A DNA stretch of 64,000 nucleotides from Limnobacter sp. SAORIC-580 (GTDB lineage: Bacteria > Pseudomonadota > Gammaproteobacteria > Burkholderiales > Burkholderiaceae_B), in NCBI RefSeq assembly GCF_013004065.1, contig NZ_CP053084.1:1922001-1986000 (forward strand). Direction: 5' to 3'. The notes beneath the pieces were generated by a model. That model ran no database searches. It was not told the origin of the DNA and worked only from the letters and a program-made list of their open reading frames with translations. Position 1 is the stretch's first letter, and each line of letters starts with the position of its first letter. Of the stretch, positions 36,869 to 47,197 are shown one piece after another. The position numbers and the translations under genes are program-made.

Positions 36869-37084
36869 TTAGGCAGGAATGTCGGGTTCAAGCTGAATTT
36901 GCAACAGCGTAATCGAGTCTTTGATCTGCAACTTGCGCTTTTTCAATCTGCGAACCTGCAACTGATCAAAACCAGTTTGTGCTGTCAACATGGCAATGAT
37001 CTGATCCAGATCGCGGTGTTCAACCTGCAATTCTACAATTCGTCGCTTGATCGATTCGATGTCTTCAGTATGGACCATGGGCAT
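36869..37084 (-). CDS. DUF465 (YdcH-like) small coiled-coil protein
   Basis: A 71-residue helical protein. The pattern IVELQVEHRDLDQIIAMLTA followed by LQVRRLKKRKLQIKDSI is the DUF465 signature (a basic LKKRKLxLKD helix). The function is unknown. A second ATG two codons in (37078) is an equally good start. It lies 30 bases upstream of the helicase gene on the same strand. Confidence 0.88.
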   Translation of the reverse strand: MPMVHTEDIESIKRRIVELQVEHRDLDQIIAMLTAQTGFDQLQVRRLKKRKLQIKDSITLLQIQLEPDIPA

Positions 37085-37183
37085 TCAGGTTGAACCAGCT
37101 CGGCGTTGACAACATTGTAGCCGCAAGTGAACCAAGGCTGGAAACAATCTACCCAAAGTGGATCACCCGTTCTGCGGCCCGCT

Positions 37184-37582
37184 TTAGTTAGGCGTTCGGG
37201 CTCGCCGATTCGCATACTCGTCCAGGCGAATCATGTCGTCTGCCTTGCCTTGAACCTCCAGGTGTGCACGGCGAATTTGTGCACCTTGCAAACGTACATC
37301 ATCCAGACAACTGGACACGAAAAACTTCTTGTAACAAGCCCGCGACTGCTCGTTCAATTCATACTCGAGAAACTCAAGTTGTTTTTCTCGCTCAGCCACA
37401 TAGGCACGCGCCTGCTCAAGCGTGTTTGGCGCCTGGGGTTTAGCGGCCTGCAGTTGAACAGTACTACAGGCAGCCAGTACCAAGGCTGAAACAGGCAAGA
37501 TGAGGGTGAACAGGCGCTGCACCCTTACCCCGATCGACTTCCGAAGCTGTGGCACAATGCCCTGCTTACTTTGAAAACTCAT
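37184..37582 (-). CDS. Small lipoprotein of unknown function
   Basis: A 132-residue protein. Its N-terminal signal is long, with a basic start and a hydrophobic core ending in lipobox VLAAC near residue 39, so it is probably a lipoprotein. The mature part is helical and charged (EREKQLEFLEYELNEQ) and has two further cysteines (ACYKKFFVSSC) that could form a disulfide. I do not recognise a named family, though similar proteins beside tex exist in Burkholderiales by my recollection. It is divergent from tex; the two open frames meet at the start region. Confidence 0.7.
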   Translation of the reverse strand: MSFQSKQGIVPQLRKSIGVRVQRLFTLILPVSALVLAACSTVQLQAAKPQAPNTLEQARAYVAEREKQLEFLEYELNEQSRACYKKFFVSSCLDDVRLQGAQIRRAHLEVQGKADDMIRLDEYANRRARTPN

Positions 37583-37594
37583 AGATCAGAATCC

Positions 37595-39970
37595 ATGTCG
37601 CTTGTTCAAAATCGAATTATCGCCCAGTTGGCTCAAGAATTGGGTGCCGCACAATCACAAATCAAGGCAGCAGTCGATTTGTTGGACGAAGGCGCCACAG
37701 TGCCCTTCATCGCCCGTTACCGAAAAGAGGCCACAGGTGGGTTGGACGATGCGGTGCTTCGTGACCTTCAAGAGCGCCTGGTGTATTTGCGCGAACTTGA
37801 AGACAGGCGCAGCAGTATTCTTGAATCGATTGAAAGCCAGGGCAAGTTGACCCCTGAACTGAAAGCAGCAATTGAAAAGGCGGAGAACAAACAAACGCTG
37901 GAAGACCTTTACCTGCCCTACAAACCCAAACGCCGCACACGCGCACAAATAGCGCGTGAGGCAGGCCTGCAGCCACTGGCGGATGAAATTTTCCAGAACA
38001 AACAAGCCGTGCCTGAAATATTGGCTGCGGCTTACCTGAACACAGAACATCAAATCAACGACACCAAAGCAGCACTGGATGGTGCCCGCGACATTTTGGC
38101 CGAACAGTTTTCAGAAAACGCTGCCTTGCTGGCACTTCTAAGAAACCGTTTGAAAGCCGAGGGGGCCATTCGAGCAGCTGTGGTGCCTGAAAAAGCCAGT
38201 GAAGCAATCAAGTTTCAAGATTACTTTGAACATCAAGAACCCCTGAGCAGCACAGCCTCGCACCGCATGTTGGCCATGCTTCGCGGCCGCGAACAAGGGT
38301 TTCTGACACTGAAGGTAGACCTGCCCGAAGTGTGGGAGGCTGAGAACCCCCGTGCACCCCATCCTTTTGAATCGGAAATTGCTCGCCTGCATGGCATTGA
38401 ACGCGATGAAAGCCCACGGGGCAAATTCTTGAATGAAACATGCCGTTGGACGTGGAAAATCAAACTGGCCAGCACCCTGGAAAGTGAGGTGATTGGCACG
38501 CTGCGCGATGCGGCACAGGCTGAGGCTATCACCGTGTTTGGTAAAAACCTGAAAGACTTGTTGTTATCAGCCCCGGCGGGGGGCAAAGCCACCATGGGTC
38601 TGGACCCTGGTATTCGCACTGGTGTGAAAGTGGCGGTAATTGACAGCACAGGCCAAGTGGTTGAACACGCCACCATTTACCCACACGAGCCTCGCCGACA
38701 GTGGAATGAATCCATCGCCCTGCTGGCTGCGCTTTGCATGAAACACAATGTGGAGTTGATCGCCATTGGCAACGGCACCGCCAGCCGGGAAACCGATCAA
38801 CTGGCAGCCGACTTGCTTGCACAACACAAAGACCTGAAAGCCACACGGGTTATGGTGAGCGAGGCAGGCGCCTCGGTTTACTCCGCCAGCGCTTTGGCTT
38901 CAGCAGAATTGCCAGACCTTGACGTCAGCATTCGCGGTGCAGTGTCTATCGCACGTCGCCTGCAAGATCCCCTGGCTGAACTGGTAAAAATCGATCCGAA
39001 ATCAATCGGTGTGGGCCAATACCAGCATGATGTCGATCAACGCCAACTGAGCGGCCGGCTGGATGCGGTGGTTGAGGACTGCGTGAACGCAGTGGGTGTT
39101 GAAGTGAACACAGCGTCTGAGCAACTGCTATCGCGCGTGTCAGGGTTGAATGCCTCTGTGGCCAAAGCGTTGGTGTCATTCAGAAACAGCAATGGCAAAT
39201 TCAAAAGCCGTGAAGACTTGCGCAAAGTGCCCCGGCTTGGCGACAAAACATTTGAGCAAGCGGCTGGTTTTTTGCGCATTCATGGTGCTGAAAACCCGCT
39301 CGATGCCTCTTCCGTACACCCTGAGGCCTACATTGTGGTCGAGAAAATGGCAGCCAAGGTTAAGAAGCCGGTGGGCAGCCTGGTGGGTAATCGTGAAATT
39401 CTGAAAGAATTGAAACCCACCGAGTTTGTGGGCGATCGTTTTGGCTTGCCCACGGTTCAGGATATTTTGGTAGAACTTGAAAAACCTGGCCGTGACCCAC
39501 GCCCTAGCTTCAAGACCGCAAAGTTTGATGACAAAGTACATACCATGGCCGACTTGAAACCCGGTATGACGCTGGAAGGTGTGGTCACCAACGTGGCAAA
39601 CTTTGGTGCTTTTGTGGACATTGGTGTGCATCAGGACGGGTTGGTGCATGTTTCTGCCTTGTCCAACACCTTCGTGAAAGACCCGCACAGCGTGGTGAAA
39701 ACCGGGCAAATTGTGAAAGTGAAAGTGCTGGAAGTCGATATTCCACGCAAACGAATTTCACTGACCATGAAAATGGGCGACGATGTACCGAAAGCCGCAC
39801 CCGGGCAGAACGCTGGCCGACAAGTTCAAGCCAACCGTGCAGGCGATGCACGGGGAAATTCACGCGGTGAACGAAGTGGTGGAAGCACTGGTTCGAATTC
39901 ACAACAAGGCGCAGGTTTTGCCAACAATGCATTTGCTACCGCGTTCGCTAAAGCAAAGGGAAGCAAATAA
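37595..39970 (+). CDS. tex: Tex, S1-domain transcription accessory protein
   Basis: A conserved RNA-binding protein related to eukaryotic Spt6. The 791 residues contain the Tex N-terminal domain (VPFIARYRKEATGGLDD near 45), the YqgF/RNase H-like domain (GLDPGIRTGVKVAVID), two helix-hairpin-helix motifs (VNTASEQLLSRVSGL, RSKEDL-like KSREDLRKVPRLGDKTF) and an S1 domain (GMTLEGVVTNVANFGAFVDI). A Gly/Asn/Arg-rich tail of about 50 residues ends the protein. I use ATG 37595; the longer frame starts with TTG at 37571 and would overlap the divergent lipoprotein gene. Confidence 0.95.
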   Translation: MSLVQNRIIAQLAQELGAAQSQIKAAVDLLDEGATVPFIARYRKEATGGLDDAVLRDLQERLVYLRELEDRRSSILESIESQGKLTPELKAAIEKAENKQTLEDLYLPYKPKRRTRAQIAREAGLQPLADEIFQNKQAVPEILAAAYLNTEHQINDTKAALDGARDILAEQFSENAALLALLRNRLKAEGAIRAAVVPEKASEAIKFQDYFEHQEPLSSTASHRMLAMLRGREQGFLTLKVDLPEVWEAENPRAPHPFESEIARLHGIERDESPRGKFLNETCRWTWKIKLASTLESEVIGTLRDAAQAEAITVFGKNLKDLLLSAPAGGKATMGLDPGIRTGVKVAVIDSTGQVVEHATIYPHEPRRQWNESIALLAALCMKHNVELIAIGNGTASRETDQLAADLLAQHKDLKATRVMVSEAGASVYSASALASAELPDLDVSIRGAVSIARRLQDPLAELVKIDPKSIGVGQYQHDVDQRQLSGRLDAVVEDCVNAVGVEVNTASEQLLSRVSGLNASVAKALVSFRNSNGKFKSREDLRKVPRLGDKTFEQAAGFLRIHGAENPLDASSVHPEAYIVVEKMAAKVKKPVGSLVGNREILKELKPTEFVGDRFGLPTVQDILVELEKPGRDPRPSFKTAKFDDKVHTMADLKPGMTLEGVVTNVANFGAFVDIGVHQDGLVHVSALSNTFVKDPHSVVKTGQIVKVKVLEVDIPRKRISLTMKMGDDVPKAAPGQNAGRQVQANRAGDARGNSRGERSGGSTGSNSQQGAGFANNAFATAFAKAKGSK

Positions 39971-39977
39971 GGAAGAG

Positions 39978-41069
39978 TCAAAGCCGCACGGCGTTTCGCT
40001 TCGGCGAATCCAGGTACTCCTTGGACTGCATTTCAACAATGCGACTCACCGTGCGGAAGAACTCATGCGCCATTGCACCTTCGGTGTACAGCTCTTCCGG
40101 TTCAACCGCCGCCGACATAATCAGCTTGACTTTGTGATCGTAAAGCACATCAATCAGCCAGGTGAACCTGCGTGCTTCTGAGGCCATACCAGCACCCATT
40201 TTTGGCACGCCGCTGAGAATTACAGTTTGAAACTGGCTGGCAATTTCAAGGTAATCGTTTTGTGAACGCGGGCCACCGCACAGGGTTGGAAAATCGAACC
40301 AAACCACCGAGCCTGCGCGTCGAACAGCCTTGATGACACGCGATTCAATTTGTAACTCTGCAGGCTCATCAGCCACCTCAGCCAGGCGCTTGAAATCTTC
40401 GGTCAACTGTTTGTCCGCGCTTTCATCCAGCGGCATGAGGTAGGTGTTCAGTTGCTCCAATGTGCGGCGGCGGTAATCTACTCCCACATCCACGTTAATC
40501 ACATCCAGTTGCTTGTTGAGCAGGGCAATGGCAGGCAACAGGCGGTCACGGTGCAGACCATCTGGGTACAGATCATCAGGCTTGTAGTTGGACGTCATGA
40601 GGAAAGTAACGCCGTTGGCGAACAAGCCATCGAGCAGGCGATAGAGAATCATGGCGTCTGCAATGTCAGACACATGAAACTCGTCAAAACAAATCAAACG
40701 ATAACGTTTGGCGATTCGCGCCGCCACTTCGTCAAGCGGATCCTGAACTCCCTTGAGGTCATCGAGTTCGGCATGCACACCCCGCATGAACTCATGAAAA
40801 TGCAAACGCACCTTTCGCTGCACGGTGACAGAGTTGTAAAAGCAATCCATCAAAAAACTTTTACCGCGACCTACCCCACCCCACAGGTACAAGCCCTTGG
40901 GTACAGCAGGTCGATTCAGGAATTTTTTGATTACACTGCTGCGTGCTTTTTTGTATTCAACAAACTCATCGTAGAAAAGCTGCATGCGGTCTACCGCCTT
41001 TTGCTGAGCAGCATCCGACTGGTATCCACGTTCGGCCAAAGTTTGTTTGTAGTATTCCTGAACGTTCAC
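39978..41069 (-). CDS. zapE: ZapE (AFG1-like) ATPase
   Basis: An ATPase of the AFG1/LACE1 family linked to cell division under low oxygen. It has Walker A GGVGRGKSFLMD near 64, Walker B LICFDEFHV near 121, the arginine-finger region FLMTSNYKPDDLYPDGLHRDR (split here for length) and length 363. The start is GTG at 41069 without a clear ribosome binding site; no ATG candidate is better. It is preceded by the terminator of lpdA, so it is transcribed on its own, and it converges on tex with a 7-base gap. Confidence 0.92.
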   Translation of the reverse strand: MNVQEYYKQTLAERGYQSDAAQQKAVDRMQLFYDEFVEYKKARSSVIKKFLNRPAVPKGLYLWGGVGRGKSFLMDCFYNSVTVQRKVRLHFHEFMRGVHAELDDLKGVQDPLDEVAARIAKRYRLICFDEFHVSDIADAMILYRLLDGLFANGVTFLMTSNYKPDDLYPDGLHRDRLLPAIALLNKQLDVINVDVGVDYRRRTLEQLNTYLMPLDESADKQLTEDFKRLAEVADEPAELQIESRVIKAVRRAGSVVWFDFPTLCGGPRSQNDYLEIASQFQTVILSGVPKMGAGMASEARRFTWLIDVLYDHKVKLIMSAAVEPEELYTEGAMAHEFFRTVSRIVEMQSKEYLDSPKRNAVRL

Positions 41070-41092
41070 GATGATGAATTTGAATCAATAGA

Positions 41093-41128
41093 ATTAAAAA
41101 CGGCCGATGAAGCGATTCACCAGCCGTT
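41093..41128 (-). terminator. Terminator of the sucA-sucB-lpdA operon
   Basis: On the minus strand a 13-pair stem with two wobble pairs (41128-41116 against 41111-41099, loop TCGC) is followed by TTTTTAATTC. It lies directly behind lpdA and before zapE. Confidence 0.8.
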
Positions 41129-41152
41129 GGGGGGTCGATACCGAACGGAATT

Positions 41153-42589
41153 TTAACCGTTCAGTTGACGCTTGTCGCAGGCCAAAGCCGCTTCTTTCAT
41201 CACTTCAGACAAACTGGGGTGCGCATGGCAAATGCGACCGATGTCCTCGGAAGAAGCCTTGAACTCCATGGCCATCACGGCTTCAGCAATCAAATCAGAT
41301 GCATGGCTGTTGATGATGTGTACACCCAGGACTTCATCGGTGGTGGCATCGGCCAACACTTTCACAAAACCTTGTGAATCGCCCTGCCCCAGCGCACGGC
41401 CATTGGCCATAAACGGGAACTGACCTGCCTTGTACTTGCGGCCTTCCTGCTTTAACTGCTGCTCGGTTTTGCCAACCCAAGCCACTTCAGGCGAGGTGTA
41501 AATAACCCATGGAATGGTGTCGTAATTGCAATGGCCGGCTTGCCCAGCCATGATTTCTGCAACCATCACACCTTCTTCCTCGGCTTTGTGCGCCAGCATG
41601 GCACCGCGAATTACATCACCAATCGCATAAATGCCTGCGACCAACGTTTGGCAGTGTGCATCCACATCGATCTGGCCGCGATCATTGGTTTTAAGGCCGA
41701 CCGCTTCCAGGTTCAAACCATCGGTATTGGGTACACGGCCCACCGACACAATCAGCTTGTCGCAATCTAGCATCTGGGCAGCACCATCGGCATCGGTGTA
41801 AGCCACTGAAACGCCTTTTTTGCTGGCCTTCACTTCACCGATTTTTACACCCATGTTCATCTTCAACCCTTGCTTGGTGAAGATCTTCTGCATTTCTTTG
41901 GCCACGCCTTCATCGGCTGCAGCCAGAAAATTGGGCATGGCTTCGAGCACAGTGACATCGGCACCCAAACGGCGCCAAACCGAGCCCAACTCAAGACCAA
42001 TCACGCCTGCGCCAATCACGCCCAATTTCTTGGGCACGGCACCAAATTTCAAGGCACCTTCGTTGTCGCAAATCATTTCATTGTCAACAGCGATTCCGGG
42101 TAAATGGCGTGCCTTGGAACCTGTCGCAACAATTACTTGCCTGGCTGTCACTTTCTCTTCACCAGCTGCGCTTTTCACGGTCAGCTCGAACCCACCGTCG
42201 ACTTTGCCAGAAAAACTGGCCCAACCCTTGATGGGTGTGACCTTGTTTTTCTTGAACAGATATTGGATACCGCCAGTCATTTTGGCAACGATGTCATCCT
42301 TGCGTTTGATCATCTTGGCCACATCCATTTTTGCACCTGTCACGGCGATGCCGTGGTCTTCTGCATGGTGGGCAATCTTTTCGAACTCTTCCGAAGAGGC
42401 CAACAAAGCCTTTGATGGAATGCAACCCACGTTCAAACAAGTGCCACCCAAGCGAGGCTCACCCTTGGGATCGTCGTAAGCATTGCCCTCGATACAGGCC
42501 ACTTTCATACCCAACTGACCTGCGCGAATGGCGGCAATGTAGCCACCAGGGCCCGCACCGATCACCACTACATCATATTGTGTGCTCAT
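41153..42589 (-). CDS. lpdA: Dihydrolipoyl dehydrogenase (E3)
   Basis: The flavoenzyme that reoxidises lipoyl groups of 2-oxoglutarate dehydrogenase. The 478 residues include FAD loop [20 protein letters not shown], the redox disulfide [19 protein letters not shown] loop [16 protein letters not shown] and the C-terminal catalytic His-Glu region [21 protein letters not shown] precedes the start. It follows sucB by 11 bases, so it is the dedicated E3 of this complex. Confidence 0.97.
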   Translation of the reverse strand: MSTQYDVVVIGAGPGGYIAAIRAGQLGMKVACIEGNAYDDPKGEPRLGGTCLNVGCIPSKALLASSEEFEKIAHHAEDHGIAVTGAKMDVAKMIKRKDDIVAKMTGGIQYLFKKNKVTPIKGWASFSGKVDGGFELTVKSAAGEEKVTARQVIVATGSKARHLPGIAVDNEMICDNEGALKFGAVPKKLGVIGAGVIGLELGSVWRRLGADVTVLEAMPNFLAAADEGVAKEMQKIFTKQGLKMNMGVKIGEVKASKKGVSVAYTDADGAAQMLDCDKLIVSVGRVPNTDGLNLEAVGLKTNDRGQIDVDAHCQTLVAGIYAIGDVIRGAMLAHKAEEEGVMVAEIMAGQAGHCNYDTIPWVIYTSPEVAWVGKTEQQLKQEGRKYKAGQFPFMANGRALGQGDSQGFVKVLADATTDEVLGVHIINSHASDLIAEAVMAMEFKASSEDIGRICHAHPSLSEVMKEAALACDKRQLNG

Positions 42590-42600
42590 GAATATCCCCT

Positions 42601-43887
42601 TTATAGTTCCAGCAGCAAGCGTGCTGGGTCTTCCAGGGCTTCCTTCATTGCGACCAGGCCAAGCACCGCTTCGCGCCCATCAATAATTCGGTGGTCGTAA
42701 CTCATCGCGAGGTAATTCATGGGGCGAATCACGATTTCACCGTTTTCAACCACTGCACGCTCTTTCGTGGCGTGAATACCCAAAATTGCAGACTGGGGCG
42801 GGTTGATAATTGGGGTGGACAACATGGAACCGAATACGCCACCGTTGGAAATCGAGAATGTACCGCCGGTTAAGTCGTCAAGCGTCAACTTGCCGTCTTT
42901 GGCTTTCTGGCCAAACTCAGAAATCTTCATTTCAATGTCGGCGATGCTCATTTGATCCGCGTTGCGAATAATAGGCACCACCAAACCGCGTGGAGAACCC
43001 ACAGCAATACCGATGTCGAAATAGCCGTGATACACAATGTCGTTACCATCCACGGAGGCATTCAGCACGGGGTACTTTTTCAGGGCTGCCACAGCGGCTT
43101 TCACGAAGAAGCCCATGAAGCCAAGTTTGGCACCGTGTTCTTTTTCGAACTTGTCCTTGTACTTGTTGCGCAAGTCCATCACCGGCTTCATGTTCACTTC
43201 GTTGAAGGTGGTCAAAATGGCGTTGGTTTGCTGCGACTGTACCAAGCGTTCCGCAACACGGGCACGCAAGCGGCTCATGGGCACGCGCTGCTCAGGGCGA
43301 CCTTCAATCAAGGTTGAGGGATCCAGCGGGGCCTTCACTTCAGGCAGCAAGCTAACTGGCTTGGCTGCGGCTGGAGCAGCGGCGGGCTTCGCTGCGGGAG
43401 CAGGGGCTGCGGCGGGTGCATTCAAGGTACCGATCACATCGCCTTTGGTGATGCGGCCGTCTTTGCCTGAACCTGCAATTTGATCAGCACTGAGCTTGTT
43501 CTCTGCCATCATTTTGGCCGCAGCCGGCATGGCCACAGAGCCATCTACGCTGGCTGAGGGAGCTGGGGCTGCTGCTGGTGCAGCGGCCTGAGCAGGCGCT
43601 GCTGCCGGGGCAGGTGCTGCTGCGGGTGCACTTGCGGAGGCACTTGCTTCCGTGTCAATTTTTGCCAAGACCTGTCCCGCTACAACAGTTGCACCGTCTT
43701 CACAGAGAATTTCAACGATCACACCAGCCGAGGGAGCGGGCACTTCCAGCACCACCTTGTCGGTCTCTACGTCGATCAGGTTTTCGTCACGCTTTACCGC
43801 GTCACCAGGTTTTTTGTACCAATTCAACAGCGTTGCTTCGGCGACAGATTCGGACAGTTGTGGTACGACCACTTCTACGATTGCCAT
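42601..43887 (-). CDS. sucB: 2-Oxoglutarate dehydrogenase E2, dihydrolipoyl succinyltransferase
   Basis: The core of the 2-oxoglutarate dehydrogenase complex. One lipoyl domain (lysine in [13 protein letters not shown] near 43), an Ala/Pro-rich linker of about 45 residues, an E3-binding domain ([16 protein letters not shown]), a second Ala/Pro linker and the catalytic domain with [11 protein letters not shown] near the C-terminus. The length of 428 residues is normal. AAGGA precedes the ATG. It is also called odhB in this group. Confidence 0.97.
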   Translation of the reverse strand: MAIVEVVVPQLSESVAEATLLNWYKKPGDAVKRDENLIDVETDKVVLEVPAPSAGVIVEILCEDGATVVAGQVLAKIDTEASASASAPAAAPAPAAAPAQAAAPAAAPAPSASVDGSVAMPAAAKMMAENKLSADQIAGSGKDGRITKGDVIGTLNAPAAAPAPAAKPAAAPAAAKPVSLLPEVKAPLDPSTLIEGRPEQRVPMSRLRARVAERLVQSQQTNAILTTFNEVNMKPVMDLRNKYKDKFEKEHGAKLGFMGFFVKAAVAALKKYPVLNASVDGNDIVYHGYFDIGIAVGSPRGLVVPIIRNADQMSIADIEMKISEFGQKAKDGKLTLDDLTGGTFSISNGGVFGSMLSTPIINPPQSAILGIHATKERAVVENGEIVIRPMNYLAMSYDHRIIDGREAVLGLVAMKEALEDPARLLLEL

Positions 43888-43955
43888 GGAATATTTTCCT
43901 TTTGAATTCTTAGTTCAAGTGCGGGCGGCCACCATGGCCAGCCCGCGTCCTGTAT

Positions 43956-46814
43956 TTATTTCGTAACTACGAAACCCTTGAGCTTGCCAAATGCTGCATC
44001 GATCAGCACTTTTTGCTGCTCGTTGTGCTTGGCGTAATAGCCCACGGCCGGAGAAGCTGAAGCCGGACGCCCCGCATAACCCAGACGCTGCCCTTCAGAC
44101 AGGTTTTCCAGCACGTTGTGCTGGATCTGGAACCAGGGACCCTGGTTTTGCGGCTCATCCTGACACCACACCACATCTGCCAAATTGGGGTATTTGCGCA
44201 GTTCGGCGCTCAATGACTTGTGCGGGAATGGATACAGCTGCTCGACTCGCGCGATGGCAACATCTTTGATATTGCGCTCGCGACGAGCTGCGACCAGGTC
44301 GTAGTACACGCGACCGGAACAAAGAACCACTCGCTTGACTTTGCTGGCGTCCAGGTCGCCCTGATCTCCAATCACAGTCTGGAAATGGCCTTTGGACAGG
44401 TCTTGCAAAGAAGACGTGGCTTCTTTGTGACGCAACAAAGATTTCGGCGTCATGATGATCAGCGGCTTGCGGAACAATCGGATCATTTGGCGACGCAAAA
44501 GGTGGAAAATTTGAGCTGGCGTGGTGGGCTGGCACACCTGCATATTGTTCTCGGCGCACAGTTGCAAGTAACGCTCAATACGCGCGGATGAGTGCTCTGG
44601 CCCCTGCCCTTCGTAACCATGCGGCAACATCATGACCAGGCCGGATGCACGACCCCACTTTACTTCACCGGAAGAAATGAATTGGTCAATTACCACTTGG
44701 GCACCGTTGGCGAAGTCGCCAAATTGTGCTTCCCAAATCACCAAGGTGTTGGGCTCCGCGGTGGAATAACCATATTCAAAACCGAGCACTGCTTCTTCAG
44801 ACAACACAGAATCGATGACGGTAAATGGCGCCTGAGTTTCAGAGATATTTTCCAGCGGAATGTAGGTGCCTTCGTTCCACTTTTCGCGACCCTGGTGGTG
44901 CAACACTGCATGACGGTGCGTAAACGTGCCACGCCCGCAATCCTGACCGGTGATGCGAACCGCGTAACCAGAGGAAACTAGCGATGCAAATGCCAAGTGT
45001 TCGCCCATGCCCCAGTCGAGCAAGGTTTCGCCCTGGCCCATGGCCGCACGGTCGGCAATCACTTTTTGTACCAATGGGTGAACCTTGAAGTTCTCGGGTA
45101 CGGTAGTAATACGCTCTGACAAACGCTTGATTTCGGAGATCGGCACCGATGTATCGGCTGCATCAGTCCATTTCTTGTTCAGATACGGTGACCAATCGAC
45201 GGCAAACTTGCTCTTGTAATTGGTCAACACGGGGTCAGCACGGTTGTGCTTGCCTTCGTCCATGGCTGCACGGAAATCAGCAACCAGTTTCTCGGCACCG
45301 TCTTCTTTCAAAATGCCCTGCATAACCAAACGCTCGGCATACAAAGCGCGCGTGCCTGGGTGCTGACCAATTTTCTTGTACATCAAAGGTTGGGTTACGG
45401 CAGGCGTGTCTTGCTCGTTGTGACCCAGTTTGCGGAAACACACAATGTCGATCACCACGTCTTGCTGGAATTCCATGCGGAAGTCCAAGGCCAACTGGGT
45501 CACGAAAATGACCGCCTCTGGATCGTCGCCATTCACGTGAAACACGGGCGCTTCGATCATTTTGACCACGTCTGAACAGTACAGAGTAGAACGGCTGTCA
45601 CGGGGATCGGAGGTGGTAAAACCAATTTGGTTATTGATCACGATGTGAACCGTACCACCCGTGCCGTAGCCGCGGGTGTGCACCAGGTTCAATGTTTCCA
45701 TGACAACGCCCTGGCCTGCAAAAGCGGCATCACCGTGCACCAACACGGGCAAAACCTGCTTGCCTTCCTTGTCACCACGACGTTCCTGGCGGGCCTTCAC
45801 CGACCCTTCAACCACAGGGTTCACAATTTCAAGGTGCGAGGGGTTAAACGCCAGGGACAAGTGCATGGGACCACCAGGGGTGGTTACATCCGATGAAAAG
45901 CCCTGGTGATACTTCACGTCACCGGCAGGCAGATCATCGGCATGCTTGCCTTCGAATTCTTCGAACAATTGGCTTGGGCTTTTGCCCAGAATGTTGACCA
46001 ACACGTTCAGACGACCGCGGTGAGCCATGCCAATGATGGTTTCTTGCACGCCATTGGCACCACCACGCTGAATCACATGATCAAGCGAGGCGATAAAGGA
46101 TTCACCACCTTCCAGCGAGAAACGCTTCTGACCCACATACCGGGTATGCAAATAGCGCTCAAGGCCTTCGGCTGCGGTTAGGCGCTCCAGAATGTGCAAT
46201 TTTTCTTCAGTCGACAGCTGGGCAGTGCCCAGGCTGGTTTCCATGCGTTCTTGCAACCAGCGCTTTTGAGCGGGGTCGCTGATGTGCATGTACTCAATAC
46301 CGATTGAACGGCAGTAAGTGTCGCGCAGCGCCTTCACGATGTCGCGAAGGGTCATTTGATCTTGACCAAAATAGGTGTTGGTGGCCGAGAACGTGATGTC
46401 CATGTCCGCTTCGGTCAGGCCATAAAAGGCTGGATCAAGCTCCGGAATATTCGGGCGTTCCTGACGCTTGAGCGGGTCAAGGTCTGCAAAACGAGAGCCC
46501 AGGAAGCGATACGCAGCCACAATTGACTGAACATGCACCTGCTTTTTGGCCACTTCCAGGTCGGCAGACTGAATCTGCGGCTGCAAGAAGCCTTTTTTCG
46601 CGCGTTGAGCAAAGGATTGAACCACTGGCGCATGGGCTACGTCTTTCTCATTCACGTCGCCGTGAGCAGAAGGCACCATTTGCATTTGGTCAAAGTAGGC
46701 GCGCCATTTGTCTGGCACGGAGCCTGGGTTGTCCAGGTAGGCCTCGTACATTTCTTCGACATAGGGCGCATTGCCCCCGAACAAATACGAGTTTTGTTGA
46801 AATGATCGCATCAT
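43956..46814 (-). CDS. sucA: 2-Oxoglutarate dehydrogenase E1
   Basis: The thiamine-diphosphate decarboxylase of the complex. Visible are the N-terminal FQQNSYLFGGNAPYVEEMYE typical of SucA, GMAHRGRLNVLVN near 240, the ThDP-binding GDAAFAGQGVV region and the C-terminal WCQDEPQNQGPWF. The longest frame starts at ATG 46886 (976 residues). I prefer ATG 46814 (952 residues) because homologues begin MM-x-x-F and AAAGGTGA lies seven bases upstream. First gene of sucA-sucB-lpdA, divergent from the Cache-CheW gene. Confidence 0.96.
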   Translation of the reverse strand: MMRSFQQNSYLFGGNAPYVEEMYEAYLDNPGSVPDKWRAYFDQMQMVPSAHGDVNEKDVAHAPVVQSFAQRAKKGFLQPQIQSADLEVAKKQVHVQSIVAAYRFLGSRFADLDPLKRQERPNIPELDPAFYGLTEADMDITFSATNTYFGQDQMTLRDIVKALRDTYCRSIGIEYMHISDPAQKRWLQERMETSLGTAQLSTEEKLHILERLTAAEGLERYLHTRYVGQKRFSLEGGESFIASLDHVIQRGGANGVQETIIGMAHRGRLNVLVNILGKSPSQLFEEFEGKHADDLPAGDVKYHQGFSSDVTTPGGPMHLSLAFNPSHLEIVNPVVEGSVKARQERRGDKEGKQVLPVLVHGDAAFAGQGVVMETLNLVHTRGYGTGGTVHIVINNQIGFTTSDPRDSRSTLYCSDVVKMIEAPVFHVNGDDPEAVIFVTQLALDFRMEFQQDVVIDIVCFRKLGHNEQDTPAVTQPLMYKKIGQHPGTRALYAERLVMQGILKEDGAEKLVADFRAAMDEGKHNRADPVLTNYKSKFAVDWSPYLNKKWTDAADTSVPISEIKRLSERITTVPENFKVHPLVQKVIADRAAMGQGETLLDWGMGEHLAFASLVSSGYAVRITGQDCGRGTFTHRHAVLHHQGREKWNEGTYIPLENISETQAPFTVIDSVLSEEAVLGFEYGYSTAEPNTLVIWEAQFGDFANGAQVVIDQFISSGEVKWGRASGLVMMLPHGYEGQGPEHSSARIERYLQLCAENNMQVCQPTTPAQIFHLLRRQMIRLFRKPLIIMTPKSLLRHKEATSSLQDLSKGHFQTVIGDQGDLDASKVKRVVLCSGRVYYDLVAARRERNIKDVAIARVEQLYPFPHKSLSAELRKYPNLADVVWCQDEPQNQGPWFQIQHNVLENLSEGQRLGYAGRPASASPAVGYYAKHNEQQKVLIDAAFGKLKGFVVTK

Positions 46815-47197
46815 TTGCGCTTCACCTTTTTCCGAGTTTCTCGTTTCAAAGATGTGGGGTTCGGACTCGACCTTGGCTATTGCCATCGGACCGAATCCCT
46901 ACACACGTGGGTTAAACCGCACTCCCCGTCTGGTTTGTGGAGCCCCTGCCCCTAACCAGATAGCAAAAAGCAGCCAAAAAAAGACTGCTTTAAGAGTTAA
47001 GCCCAAAGGATATCAGATTAGAGACGCGACCCTAAAACGAAGCCGCATGACTGTCTAAAAATATGTGGTTTTCTGGAAACGGTTTTAAAGAACTCGAACA
47101 AGATCCACCCACGCAGGTGATTACCACCCCATGTGGGGATCACCCCGCCACGAATTGATCTGACCATAAGTTGAATTCCAACGGAGGGATAGGGCGA
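46815..47197. promoter_or_regulatory. 383-base divergent control region sucA / Cache-CheW
   Basis: No supported gene. A weak hairpin (AAAGCAG 46967-46973 with CTGCTTT 46986-46992) is followed on the minus strand by TTGCT; in the sucA direction it could be a leader structure. CCCCATGTGGGG at 47131-47142 has 5-base arms. I could not assign a convincing promoter for either gene. GGAGGGA at 47183-47189 is the ribosome binding site of the Cache-CheW gene. Confidence 0.4.

Noticed and set aside
43578..43913. Plus-strand frame over the Ala/Pro linker of sucB
   Set aside because: Low-complexity shadow of GC-rich linker codons.
46815..46886. Longer SucA starting at ATG 46886
   Set aside because: Homologues begin at the MM-x-x-F region, and the best ribosome binding site precedes 46814. 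The 24 extra residues cannot be excluded from sequence alone.
46967..46992. Hairpin upstream of sucA as an attenuator
   Set aside because: Only seven base pairs and a long A/T-rich loop; kept as a note in the control region, not as a called element.
46852..47058. 68-codon plus-strand frame over the sucA control region
   Set aside because: It overlaps the sucA N-terminal extension, has no ribosome binding site or family, and looks like a shadow.
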